A stretch of DNA of 64,000 bases from Posidonia oceanica. Taxonomy: Eukaryota > Streptophyta > Magnoliopsida > Alismatales > Posidoniaceae. Positions 52,825-63,933 of the stretch are shown here, piece after piece (positions within the stretch are counted from its first letter, which is position 1; each line of letters opens with the position of its first letter). The DNA lies in assembly GCA_037176725.1 (NCBI GenBank), contig JAZBRS010000014.1, forward strand, positions 72,708,501-72,772,500, in the 5' to 3' direction. The notes under the pieces are model-generated. The model saw nothing but the letters and a program-made list of their open reading frames with translations. It searched no databases and was not told the origin of the DNA. Both the position numbers and the translations under genes were made by a program.

Positions 52825-55800
52825 TGTTGACACCCCATTTTAACAGACTTGAATCAGTTGGAATCTTCTGGTGACTTCTGGATCCAAACCTAGGTCAAAA
52901 CTACACATTCCCTTTCATCCTTCTCTCCAAAACAAGCCTAAACTTAACCCAAGATTACACCCCTGTTCCTAGCCCAAAACTTACCCAAAAATCATAGGAA
53001 AACTCACCATTCCCAACTTAGCAAACCTACCCAAACACTTAGAAATTTCCAACCCAAAACCACTCCCAAAAATCCTAGAAAGCCTAGGTAAAACTACCCT
53101 TTTTCTACACCTCAAAACCCTTTCAAAACTTCCTCAAAACCAAACCAAAACCCTAGGAGCAACCCTAGAGACCCTAGGCTACACATTCCACAAAATTCAC
53201 CCATTTTCAAAACCTCTAAACCCTCTTTTTACCCAAATTATCCTTTTCTCTCTCTTAGATTATTCTTTTCTCTCTCCTCTCTCTCTCCTGATTATCCTCC
53301 TTCTTTTCACCCCCTTCTCTCCCTTTTTCTTGCCTGGCTGTGGACCCCCCTTGTGCTCCTATCTCTTCTCAATCTTATTCCTATTTTTATCTTATTTTTA
53401 GCATTTTCTTTGACTTTCAAAAAATTATTTTTTATCAGCTCCTCTCTTTCCCATTTATTCCTCCATTTCTCCCTTTTCTTCTTCCTTTTCCTTTCTCTTA
53501 CTAAATCCTTAAAAACCCTTAAAAACTTTCAAAAACACTAAAATAGAAGGAAAACAAACTAAAATCCTAAAATAAATAATTAAAAAACTAAACAAACAAT
53601 TAAAAAACAAAAGCCTAACTAAATCTAACTAAAATGGAATACTCAGAGTGCAACTTAAAAATGCAAAACAAACAAAAACAAAATGCTGTAAAATCAAGAA
53701 AAAACTAGAATGTAACCAAAACAAACAAAAGTAAAAGCCCAACTAAAAATTAATAAAAAACAATTCCTAAAAATAAAAGAAAACAATTAAAAAATGCCAA
53801 GGCAACTAATTAAGAAAAAGAGAAACCTAACTTAACAAATCTAAAAAGAACAATTCAAAAACTTAATTAAAAATAAAAACAAACAATCAGAATTTAAAAA
53901 ACATTTAACTAAAAACTTAACAAGAAAACTTAGTTAAAAAATATATTAAGAGAACTTAACGAACAAAAATCAAGAACAAATCAAAAAAGACTTAAGACTA
54001 AAATCAAAAATCTAAAACTCACTCTAATTAATTTAAAAACAAACTTTAAAAATCCTAATTAACATCCCAAGTGCTTAACAAGAAAAACATAATTAAAAAA
54101 CAACTTAAAAGACTTAACAAACATTTAATCAAAATCAAACACAAAACAAAACAAAGAAAACCCTAAAAACCCTAATCAAAACTAAAATCTCTCTAAACCT
54201 AATTAATTAACCAAAAACAATCATTAAAAAACTTAATCAAAGTCCTAACTTAAAACACAACCACTCTAAAAACATTTTCTATTTTCATTTTATTTTTATC
54301 TATTTTATTTTTTATCCTTCCTTTTCTTCCTTCCCCTTTCTTCCTTTCTTTCTATTTTTCTTTCTTCTTTCTTCCTGGGCCCAGTCCGGCCCTTTTCCCC
54401 CTCCTTCCTTCTTTTCTTTCTTTCTTTTTTTCTTTTTTTCGTGCAGCCCGGCCGGCAGCCACAGTCGCCCATCCTCCTTCCTCTTCCCTCCTTCTTCTTC
54501 TTCTTCTTCTTCTTCAGTTGCTTCCTCTCCTGCCAGCTCTCCTCTCTGTTTGATTTCAAATCTCCCTCTCGATCCCATCAGCTCCAGCTCGCACCTTCTT
54601 CTCTCGCGTCTCAGTGGCTTCTCCGGGGGCATTAATTGCCCATCGCTTCCGTCGTCCTTCGCTGCCAGCAGCTGCTGCTCCCGTCGGTGGGGATTTGAAT
54701 CCCAGCGCGTGTCCTGTCCTCCATCCCAGCTGCTTAAAAGCCTCAGCTCCACTCCTTCTTCGGTCTTTTGTCGTCCAGAGAGAGGGAGAGAATCCAGAGC
54801 ACCTAGCATCCGAATCCCCTCCTTCTTCCACTAAAAAACTCAGCTCTTCCTCCTCTTCCTTTCCACTGAACTAGTGCCCATTCCACCCAGAAAATCACTC
54901 CCGTTTCATCCCCCAAACTCCACCAGAATCCCAGCATCACAGCCCTCCACTCCACTCTCCAATTCCACCCAGCATTCCCCCCCGAACACCCTGAAACCAC
55001 AACAGCAACCCAACACCATTTCTTCAAAAATTCCCGACACTGCAACCTACTAAACCTTCCCAAATTCCCCCACCAAACTTGCCTGAACACCACCTTCAAA
55101 ACCCGCCTGAGCTTCAGCTCCAAGCCTCACCACAGACCAGACCTACCACCACAAACACCTACACCCTTCTCTGCCAGAAAATCACCCGATAACCCAATCT
55201 TCCTCCCCAGGCCTCCACCAGCCTTTCTGAGCTCCCGAACACACTCACCTACCCTCCAGCAAGTCACTGGTACCCTCCGGCTGATCCAGAAGGCAGCAGA
55301 CAGTCACCCCCACCTCAGTTGACCAGCAGTCCACCCAAAACTTCGAATCTTCGCTCTGGTCATCGAAGCTTCGCTCCGAGCATCCAGGAAGCTCCGGAGT
55401 ACATCACTGATCCGATCCCGACCTTCCTGAGCAGTCGACGACGTCTGCACTAGCCGGACGAACTCCGCCGGCAACTGCTGAAGCACCGGACGTCGGGGGA
55501 GCACTCCAGCCCACGGAAAGGTACCATTCTTCTCCTGTAGTTTAGTTTTTCTCTCCTTGAGCTTTTCCGCTTGTTAGAATAGTATTTCCTCCCCTCTTCC
55601 GCCGAGTCGTCGTCGTCGTCGTCTCGTCTTCTCCGGCGAGCTCCGCGACTAGAATTGTCGCTCCGGCAGCAGAACTCACTTCCAGGGATCGCCCGAGCTC
55701 CGCACCGACCCCAGGAATTCTCCGGTGGCTTCAGAATGCCATGACGTCACGTCGATCGCCTACTCGACGCTTCTTCCAGTCTGCAGACCTCCGTCCAGCT

Positions 55801-56369
55801 CTCCGGTCACCTCCGAGCAGCGTCACGGCTCGCTGGACATCGCCCGAGCTCCGTCTGCCTCCGGAGAGCATCGCCGGCCGGTCAGCTCCTCATCAACAGC
55901 CCCCTTCCGCCAGTCATGGCCACTAGTAGCTCTGTGCTACAGTGCCATGGCCGCTGCGAATCTACTGTTCCTTTATTTTTCTTTACCATGCTTTTTTGTT
56001 GACAAATTGCATATCAACGTTGGTTTTTTGCTTTATTGCATTCTGGTCCTGCCTCTGTTAAAATTCATTTAATTTCGCATTAAAATCTTATGATATTGCA
56101 TGAAAAACTTAAAAATTTGATTAATTGCATGTTAGTCCTTCTACAGTGTTTCTCTTCAGTATTTTTTTAAAGTTCTGGTCTTCTAGTTCTTTATTATTGC
56201 ATGTTAGTTCTCCAGTTAATAATCTGATTTAATGCTTGTATTTTACCTTGATAAATTGCATTTCTGGTCCCTGCTTTTTTCCTTATTTACAGTTTAGTCC
56301 TCTGATCTGTTAACTTAGGTTTTTATTTTTCAATTTATCTTACTGCATTACATCATTTCCCTCATATTT

Positions 56370-56900
56370 TCTGATTTTTGCATATAGGTCCCTCATTAAT
56401 GCACAGCATACATTTAAATGCATATTTTGCTTATAAAATTGCATTTTTGACCCTGCATGATTTAAAAATTGCATATAGGTCCTCTGCATGTCATTTAAAT
56501 GCATATTTTGCTTATAAAATTGCATTTTTGACCCTGCATGTTTTAAAAATTGCACATAGGTCCTCTGCATGCTTATAGAAATCATTTAAATGCATATTTT
56601 GCTTATAAAATTGCATTTTAGACCCTACATCTTTGAAAAATTGCACATAGGCCCCCTATTTGCATTCCCAGACCACGGTTTTGCTTGCAAAATTGCATTT
56701 TGGACCCTATTAATTTCAAAATTGTATGCCAATTTACCATATGATTTCAAAACTTGTCCTGATGCATGTTTACCTTGTAAAATTGCATTTTGAACCCTGC
56801 ATTTTGCAAAATTGCATTCAGACCCCTCAGTTTTCAAAAACTTTGCATAAAAGCCCCTAGCTTTTCAAAATCCTTGCATTTAGACCCCCACTTTTTCGAA
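56370..56900 (+). repeat. Degenerate array in the solo LTR (TTGCATTTTGACCCTGCAT type)
   Basis: AAATTGCATTTTnGACCC, CTGCATGnTTTAAAAATTGC and CATATAGGTCC recur every 30-90 bp. An almost exact 119-bp unit (AAATGCATATTTTGCTTATA...) is present at about 56427, 56505 and 56585 with different spacers. Confidence 0.7.
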
Positions 56901-57238
56901 AATTGCATATAAGTCCTTAGTTTTTTGAAAAATCATTCCTAAGTCTTTTCTTGCATTCTGCATGCATTGCACTCATGCATTCTTGCATTTGGCAATCCTT
57001 GCACATACTTAAGCATTCCTAGCTCCCATTTACATGGGAAGACCTGTTTTGCACACCCCTAGGACCTCTTGTACACCTAGATCCATTCTTCTCCCCTGTT
57101 CTGGCCCCTCTACCTTGAAGCTGGGATATCTTCAAATCCGACCGTTGGATCTTCTCAACCAAGCTACCTGGATGACCCCGGTGGAGCACTCTTCAGCATG
57201 GATCAAGCGGTTTTCAGATCAGGCTTCAGATTTCCAAG

Positions 57239-57564
57239 GTAAGTCCTCCTGAACCCTTGCACAGCATTCATTTGCATATCATTTGCATTCCATGCATTGT
57301 TTTTGCTTTTTGGTTTCTCGAGCATGTAGAATAGGACTTCCTCTTCTTATTTATCAACTATGCTTCCTCTTTTTGCGTACTCTTAGTGTTTTGTGTTGCA
57401 GAACCCCTGCATTCACCACTAATTGTGACTTTCTTCTCCCTTTTCCACGATCCGATCGCATCGCGAGCTTCTGGCAGCATGCGAGACACATCATGGGACA
57501 TTTTGGTGGGAAATAGTCACAAAACAATGGTAATCCTTCCACTTGTTTTCCTTCCCCTTTGTAG
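57239..57564 (+). other. Candidate intron inside the solo LTR (326 bp)
   Basis: Donor TTCCAAG|GTAAGT and acceptor TTCCTTCCCCTTTGTAG. The length is identical to that of the homologous candidate in the F LTR although the sequences differ at many positions. Confidence 0.4.
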
Positions 57565-57699
57565 GTCTTCACACCTACTTTGCGTGGTCTTTAAACGGCG
57601 CTCGTTCTCACACTTGCGCTGTTTACCTCTCCTTTGTTTCTCCTGCTCTTTTTCTTAGCATTTGCATTTGTATGGTTTTATCGATGCTTTATTCCGCCT

Positions 57700-57960
57700 G
57701 CTTTTGCACCGTTTTGCGTGCCTTCTTTGCTTTTGGCACCGTTTCGCGTGCCTGCTCTGTTTTTGGCACCGTTTTGCATGCCTGCTTTGTTTTTGGCACC
57801 GTTTTGCATGCCCGCTTTGCTTTTGGCACCGTTTTGCATGCCCGCTTTGCTTTTGGCACCGTTTCGCGTGCCTGCTCTGTTTTTGGCACCGTTTTGCGTG
57901 CCTGCTTTGCTTTTGGCACCGTTTCGCGTGTTGCCTCGTTTTCTTGCACCGTTTCGCATG
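57700..57960 (+). repeat. 30-bp minisatellite in the solo LTR (about eight units)
   Basis: Units follow CTGCTYTGYTTTTGGCACCG then TTTYGCRTGC, two per 60 bases. It occupies the same place in the LTR as the 50-bp array of 9911-10310 and the 90-bp array of F. Confidence 0.9.
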
Positions 57961-58676
57961 CTGCTCTCGTTTCTTGCATTGTTTTGAGTGTTTTACGTCG
58001 TTTTCTCTTGCATGTCGCCGGCATTGCTTGGTTTTACCGCCGTTTTGCTTTTCCGCTTGCATTTGCATATAGGGCAGTGATGCTTACTGCCTGGAGTTCT
58101 CACGAGCCAGGTTTTGACCGGTTCGGAACACAGACAGCGTTGCTGAGCACTTAGACTGCACGTTTACTTCCTTGTATTGCATTCCACCACTTAGAGCACA
58201 CCTATGAGCATTCATTGGCATTTAGGCATTCAAACCTACATTTCCCTGCGTATGCGAGCGTAAGCCTAGAAAGACCGATTCTCGGGCGTGTTGGGGGTGC
58301 CTAACACCTTCCCCGCACGTAACAGGAGTCCTTGCCCAGTCTTTTGGCCCGCAATGACCATATTGCCCTTATCCTAGGCATGAGTCATCTCATTTGCATT
58401 TGTTTTCTTTTGCATTGCTTTGCATTGCATCTTTTGCTTGGTTTTGCGTGTTAACTCACGCATTTCCCCTGGTTTTCCTTGTCTCCCGATAATAGACACA
58501 GTGGCGACTCTGAATTGTCTTATCTCCTTCTTTTCTTATCTTTTCTCCTCTGTTTTAAATGTTTTCGAGTTGAGCCCCCTCCTCGGACATAGCCGCTCAT
58601 AGTGAGCCTGATTCCGATTGGTGCATGCGAGCTTCTGGCAGTGTGCATGGACGATCTGAACACCGGGATTACTACA

Positions 58677-60469
58677 ACATTCCTCCAGTGTGTGCCCATT
58701 TTTCTGGTGGTAGGCACAGTACTTGGACATGTTTGCGTTGGGAGCGTTAGGCTTTGGCACTGGGAGTTGTAAGTCCCCACTTTCGACAAGCATTCTAAAG
58801 ATGTCTGGGATCGTCTCTGGAAGTGGTGGGTAGCTTTGTCTCCTTGGTCGTCTAGGTGCCTGTGGAGGAGGAACATTGTGGTAGTCCCTCTGCCCTTGCG
58901 GTGGTGCTTTGTATTGACCGCTGTTCTGCCCCTGTTGGGCATTTACCGGGGAATTAGAGTGCTGGAGTTGGAACTGCTGAATAACTGCCTCTGTTGCTCC
59001 ATTTGATATGGAGGCTACTAGAAGGGTTGCCCTTTCCATCCCCTTTGATGCTGCGTGGTTAGTTGTGCCATGTTGCCAGTGACACCTTCTACTGTATGTC
59101 TTGCAGCCTTCTTCCGGCTTTTTGTTTCGAGCTCCAGGAATGGTAGCTCTTCTCTGTTCTGCATGACTTTGGCGACCTGCTCATATAGCTGTGGATAGGT
59201 GTGGAAGTCACCTACCAACAGTCCAGCTCTGAGTGCTCCCGTGGTATTTCTTGCGATTATTTCCATGACTTGGCCTTCAGGTATGTAGCACTCTGATCTA
59301 GCGGCCATGTCCCTCCATTGGCTAGCGAAGGTGACGAAGTTTTCATTAGACCTCATCCTCTCAGCTGTGAGGTCGCCTGCAGTGGGTTTATGTGGCACCC
59401 GATGACTGTATTGATTTAGAAATTTCTCCTCAATTATCCTAAAATCCTGAAGATCATAGGAAGTTAGGGTGTCAAACCACTTTAAGGCTTCTCCCTCAAG
59501 TGTCTTGAAGAAGAGGTATGCAGTTAACCCAGCGTCGTAACGGTATGGTAGAGTATCCATGGTGAAGGTAGCTATGTGGTTCCTGGGATCCTCTATACCG
59601 TTATATCTCCTCATTTTTGGCATTTTAAACCCTGGAGGAAGGGCAAAGTGAGGGAACTTAGAGATGTCGTAGCCGATGGGCGTCTTTGAAGTGACCCCGG
59701 CCTCCGTCAGTGCTTCGGCGATCATCCTCTTAAGATCAGTCCCTGGTGCAGCGTAATGCCCCTGGCTCGAGTGCTGGTGTGTCTGTGGGAATGGTGGTAG
59801 CGATGGGTTATGTTGTGGAGGAAAGAGGGATGATTGGGGTCGTGTAAGGTAATAGGGCATGTTGATAGGAGGTTGTTGTGGATGGAAGAATGATGGTGGA
59901 GGTGGAGTGGGGTAGTACGGTGTATTAGCGGGAGGTTGTGGTAGGTATGGGGTTGCATATGGTGGAGTTGGGTGGATATAAGGGTAGGTGGGCGTCGTGT
60001 GGTATGGTGGATAGGGGCCTTGGCTAGGGAAGGCAGGGTTAGGTACGGCATGGTTGTAGACCAGCGTATGGAATAGGTGGTTGTGGTGTTCTTGGAGGGT
60101 GGAGGTTTGTGGGCTTGTGTGCGTGAAAGGTTGTTGAGCTAGGGATTGCCGAACCTCATAAGTCTCCTCCTCAGTTGGGTAGGAGGTAGTCACAACGGGA
60201 GGCACGATGTTGGAAGCCGCCTTGGGATGTGTGACCTCAGGTGGGATGTTCACTGCTCGGGATTGCTCCACCTCCCTTCCATCTTCATTTGTATCAGTGT
60301 GGTAAGCAAAGGGGATGGAGGCGTGTGGGAATCTTCGCCGGCCGGTGGCTCGTGGGAAGCTGGGGGTTCCTAGCCCTTCTCTCTGTGAAATTGAGCCTCT
60401 GAAGAAAGACCCATCAGGGCCAAGGCTTTGTTGTGCCATGGAGGTAGAGGTTGTGCTCATGTGCTCCAT
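58677..60469 (-). pseudogene. gag: B gag, N-terminal and core part
   Basis: ATG at 60469 opens a 483-codon frame. The first 240 residues are Pro/Tyr/Thr/His-rich (many PPxYxTPP-like runs). The core at about 285-415 has MRRYNGIEDPRNHIATFT, LEGEALKWFDTLTSYDLQDF, EEKFLNQYSHRVP and ENFVTFASQWRDMAARSE. A frame change near 59030 puts the last part in a second frame (59039-58677) with PPLPETIPDIFRMLVESGD and the zinc-knuckle-like YCAYHQKNGHTLEEC, which is then cut by the solo LTR. This gag is only distantly like that of D/E/F. The frame change looks like mutation; no slippery site is evident. Confidence 0.87.
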
Positions 60470-61892
60470 TGTTCTCTTCTTTTCCTTTTTTTCGCTTCTT
60501 TTTTTTTTTCTTTCTCTTTTGTCTTTTCTTTTCTCTTTTTGCTTCCCTTTTTTTTCCTTTTTTTTTTGCTTTTCTCCTTTTTTTGCTTTTCTAGGCTATT
60601 ACAAAAAGAAAGAAAAAGAAATTACAGACTCAAGGAACACTAATTAATACAGACTTGATGGAATGAAAGAAAGTTAACAAAAAGTGGAACAGTTTATGCT
60701 TAAAATCCTGTGATCAGTGGTGTGCACAATCCTCTGCAAGCAATGCACTGAAACGTGAGGTTCCATGTAGTTGCCTGTCTGACAGGCGGCCAAACAAGTC
60801 GCCGCTTGCAGCGGCGGCTGAACGAGGCGCCTCCTGAACAGGCGGCTGTGCCCCTTGTTTAGTCAGCAAACCCGATCTGTCTTGGACAGACCACACAACA
60901 GTCAGGAATGAAAAAAAAAAGAGCAGGTTTCAAACAATGCGCTGCTTTTACTTGTTTAAGTGTTTAATTAATGGATTGATTAATTAAACCTGCGTGGGTC
61001 ACAAGCAACTGGGATTGGTTGGCTTTATGGAACTCCTCCTTGACCTTCTCTAGGGTCCACCAAGAGGGGCCTAGATGGGGGGCATCTTTCTAAAGAGGGA
61101 CCCTCCACTAGGATTCTGTCCTTAGGCTCGGCACTTAACAAACCATGAAGCAAGAAATAAACACAAAGTACTAAGGTGTAAAGTATCTACCAAGACTACG
61201 GTGTAAAGTATCTACCAAGTTTCACTATTGGCTCAGGGAGAGAGAGAAGCCAATAACAAGACTTGGGACACCTTGAGTTCTTAATCCAACTATTGCAGCT
61301 AACACTGAGTATGGGAGAGCGACTTGCACTGGCCCAGGTTCGCTCAGGTTAACTGTTCTAGCTAGAAGAAGACTCCCTCAAGGAACTTCCACTTTAATAC
61401 TAAACAAATAGTTTCCACCATAAGGGTGGACACAAGCAAATCTAGAAACTGTTAAAAAACCTAAATGCAATGGACATGGAGAGTTGCTTTTAATTTTTGC
61501 TTTAATGCTACTACAGAGCCAAAAACACAACACAAGATACAGGAAAAAACAACTAAGGTCTGCAGTAAAAAGACCGGACTGTGGAAGGTGCCTGTATAAG
61601 CGGCATCTCTACCAGTTGCCCCCTGGTGGAGCAGCTAGAACAGACGCTTCTGAGACAGCCAGCTAGCAGCATAGTGTTCTGACCTCAGTAAAACGGTCCC
61701 AGCTATTGGAGCTTGGGTTTTTACTGACGTCAGAAGTAGAAGAAGAGAGAAAAAAAACGAGAAAAGGTTTGGGGTATCGTGAAAACCTAAGCGCACGAGT
61801 ACTCGAACCTAAAAACAACTCCTAAATCTATGAGAATGATGGAAAGAAAGGGAAGAACTGACTCACATAGCACGGGGGTTGGCTAAAGCCGA
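60470..61892 (-). other. B leader
   Basis: Non-coding. Next to gag is a polypurine stretch on the minus strand (CT-rich on plus, 60470-60600). A GC-rich group of GTCGCC/GGCGGC/GAGGCGCC modules lies at 60770-60855, and similar words (GTGCC...GGCATC) at about 61590-61625. Only random open frames otherwise. The stem-loops of the D/E/F leader are not seen here. Confidence 0.7.
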
Positions 61893-61910
61893 GTCCCACC
61901 GTGATCGCCA
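61893..61910 (-). other. B primer binding site (tRNA not identified)
   Basis: Five bases after the LTR end CATCCACA, the minus strand reads TGGCGATCACGGTGGGAC. It starts TGGCGA like the Arg-type sites but then differs, so another tRNA is probably used. Confidence 0.6.
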
Positions 61911-61915
61911 CTTTT

Positions 61916-63458
61916 TGTGGATGTGGATTTGGGGTGTTGAAGATGAAGATGTCGGCGCTTCCACAACGTCGGCAGCTTTGTTGTGATCACCACTCGCCTT
62001 TGGGTAGACAAGACACCGGGGGGAGATTATGATGATGCAGGTTCTTGGACCACTAGATCGACGGTAGGATGTCGTCTAGCGGCTTCCTCGTGCTACGTGA
62101 ATTCTTTCCTTTCCTTCAAAACAAAATAACATAGATTTAGATTAGCTTAGTGTAGTAGTCAGTAACAGAAATAAGTGAAACAACATGACTGAAAGAAAAC
62201 AAATACTGACCGGGGGGTTGTTCCCTGCGTGCATATGCTATGATCCTATGCTAAGGAATGTAAAGAGATGCAATAAGAAACTAGATTGGAAAATGATACT
62301 CCCTTTCACCCTTATGCTGTGTGCAATGAGGTTGGAAGGACGCACGGTTCGAGCTCCGGTGCAGCAGAGGACTTCCAGGATCAGAGGTAGAAGCTCCGGT
62401 TGGTAGCCTATTTGGGAGAGAAGATAGAATTTCTGGATTGGAAACCTAGCTCTCTGAAGGTGGCTCACAACTGACAGGGCTCTGTCTCCTTTGAAAATTC
62501 CTCTCTGGGGGGGACTTCTCTTTCTAAAGTTCCAACCCTCAAACCACTGATCTAGGGGGTCTATTTATAGACTCTAGGGGTGTGAGGATGATTGGAGTTC
62601 AGAAAATTCTAGAAAAATGGTAGTTAGTGGTAGTCGTTGGTTCAAGCGGCACCTAAGGTCAGCAACTGCTCAGTCAAAATGTGGGAAGACCTGGGAACGA
62701 GGCCATGATCGCCAGTTGCCGATTGAGGTGGTGCCTAACAATTGAGGGGGGAGTGGGAAATAACCGTGAAAAAGTGGTTCAAAAAGGGGCCACGATTGCT
62801 AGTCGCCGCATAGAACGATGCCTGATGGTCAAAGATCGTGGGAAGACCGAGGCGGTTCTACAACCGCTCAGTCGCCTGCTGAGGTGGTGCCTGAGGGTTG
62901 AGGGGATAGTGGGGAGCAACCACTGCCCATGATCTGCGGGTCGCCTTTCCAAGTGGCGTCTATGGGGGTCGCCTCCTTAGACGGCTTCTGACTCAGCCGC
63001 CTCCTCAGATGGCTTCTTGATTAATCGGCTAGCCGGGGGGCGACGATCCTAGTCGCCGCTTGTTGCAGCAACTGATTGAGGCGCCTCCCCAACAGGCTAC
63101 TATCAAGCCTAGGTCATATCTAGCCCTTTTCCCGGGTTTTTGCCAGAGGAAGCGAGATGGAAGGCTAGGAAACTACAGATAGTCTATGAAATCAAGGAAG
63201 CATCTCTGTTAACTCAAATCTAACTTCAGACCTGAGTAAAAGCAATGGATACCCAAGGTACTCGGACTAGTTACGAGCCCGAGTGAGTTAGCTCCGCCAC
63301 AGCCAACAACCTGAGTCTAGGTAGGATCGGGTGATGCTTTTTAGAAGTCAAGGAGTATCTGGAAGGTGTGTTATTAAAACTTAGGCACGCGATTTAGGGC
63401 GCCTCAAGGTTTCTACCCTCAAAAGAACTCTCAGAAATGCGAAAATAGGATATCTACA
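61916..63458 (-). mobile_element. B 5' LTR (1543 bp)
   Basis: Second copy of the LTR at 35930-37474 with the same ends (TGTAGATATCC ... CACATCCACA on the minus strand). It is flanked on the right by GGTAC (63459-63463). It contains the same GTCGCC modules. No gene lies inside. Confidence 0.92.
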
Positions 63459-63574
63459 GGTACAACCCATGCTTTGGCAAGGCCGAGGCTCCTAAAGCAC
63501 CACCCCGTCACTGCCAGGTACAACCCATGCTTTGGCAGGGCCGAGGCTCCTAAAGCACCACCCCGTCACTACCT
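63459..63574 (+). repeat. 58-bp tandem duplication in the E leader containing SL3
   Basis: GGTACAACCCATGCTTTGGC starts at 63459 and again at 63517. The two 58-bp units differ at a few positions. Each carries the SL3 stem-loop (63466-63482 with one mismatch, 63524-63540 perfect: CCC-A-TGC-TTTG-GCA-GGG). The first unit begins with the target duplication of element B. Confidence 0.85.
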
Positions 63575-63933
63575 GAGCTTCGGCTAGGGCTTAGACGGGT
63601 ACCCTACTTTTTCTGACATCGAGTCTGTCCATTAACCCATTACCCATGAGTGCGTCCTAGTAGGTCTTCTACTTAGGACATGCATGGTGAGAGAGTGCAT
63701 AATAGGGCATTCATCTGCACGTGTGCCATTCATGCCACCCCCAATAACTGCTTTTGCATCCAACCTCTAATGCCTTTGCTGTTTTTGCAGGTAGGTGCGG
63801 GACCTGCTGCCAGGACCCTAAGCGTCCCTCCTCTCTGTCTTTGAGTTATTCGTCGCTTCCGATAGTAGCTCCCCTTAGGTCTCGAGTCTTTGCTTTTCGT
63901 CGCAACCTTGTTCTCACTTGCTCTCGGTCAGTT
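63575..63933 (+). other. E leader, last part
   Basis: Homologous to F 22850-23205: TGAGTGCGTCCTRGTAGGTC, GGACATGCATGGTGAGAGAG, then a pyrimidine tract with TTTTTGCAG|GTAGGT (junction 63790/63791) and about 140 bp to the gag ATG. No open frame of note. Confidence 0.8.

Larger units (their letters stand above)
52825..58676 (+). mobile_element. Solo LTR, 5852 bp, inside gag of element B
   Basis: Starts TGTTGACACCCCATTTTAAC, ends GGGATTACTACA. The 5-bp repeat ACATT flanks it (52820-52824 and 58677-58681). B gag reads on at both sides, so it is a solo LTR. It is related to the F LTR but clearly diverged. In order: CT tracts, A-rich DNA (53540-54280), CT tract, GC-rich block (about 55300-55930), TTGCAT/GACCCTGCAT/TAGGTCC array (56030-56950), candidate intron (57239-57564), 30-bp minisatellite, conserved end with PBS-like motif (58502-58512). 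Open frames inside are composition effects. Confidence 0.94.
35930..63458 (-). mobile_element. Element B: minus-strand Tat-type retrotransposon with tandem proteases and two antisense PMD genes
   Basis: It is bounded by LTRs at 61916-63458 (5') and 35930-37474 (3') and by the exact duplication GGTAC (35925-35929 and 63459-63463). The order on the minus strand is LTR, PBS, leader, gag (split by a solo LTR), first retropepsin, second retropepsin, RT, RNase H, second RNase H, integrase, and then about 9 kb holding two plus-strand PMD pseudogenes, PPT and LTR. Its length is 27.5 kb, or about 21.7 kb without the nested LTR. The LTRs differ at roughly 30-35 of about 1545 positions by eye. Confidence 0.92.

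Noticed and set aside
59018..59040. Possible programmed frameshift in B gag
   Set aside because: No clear slippery heptamer, and the shift lies between gag core and zinc knuckle where related elements are in one frame. Other frame changes in B show general decay.
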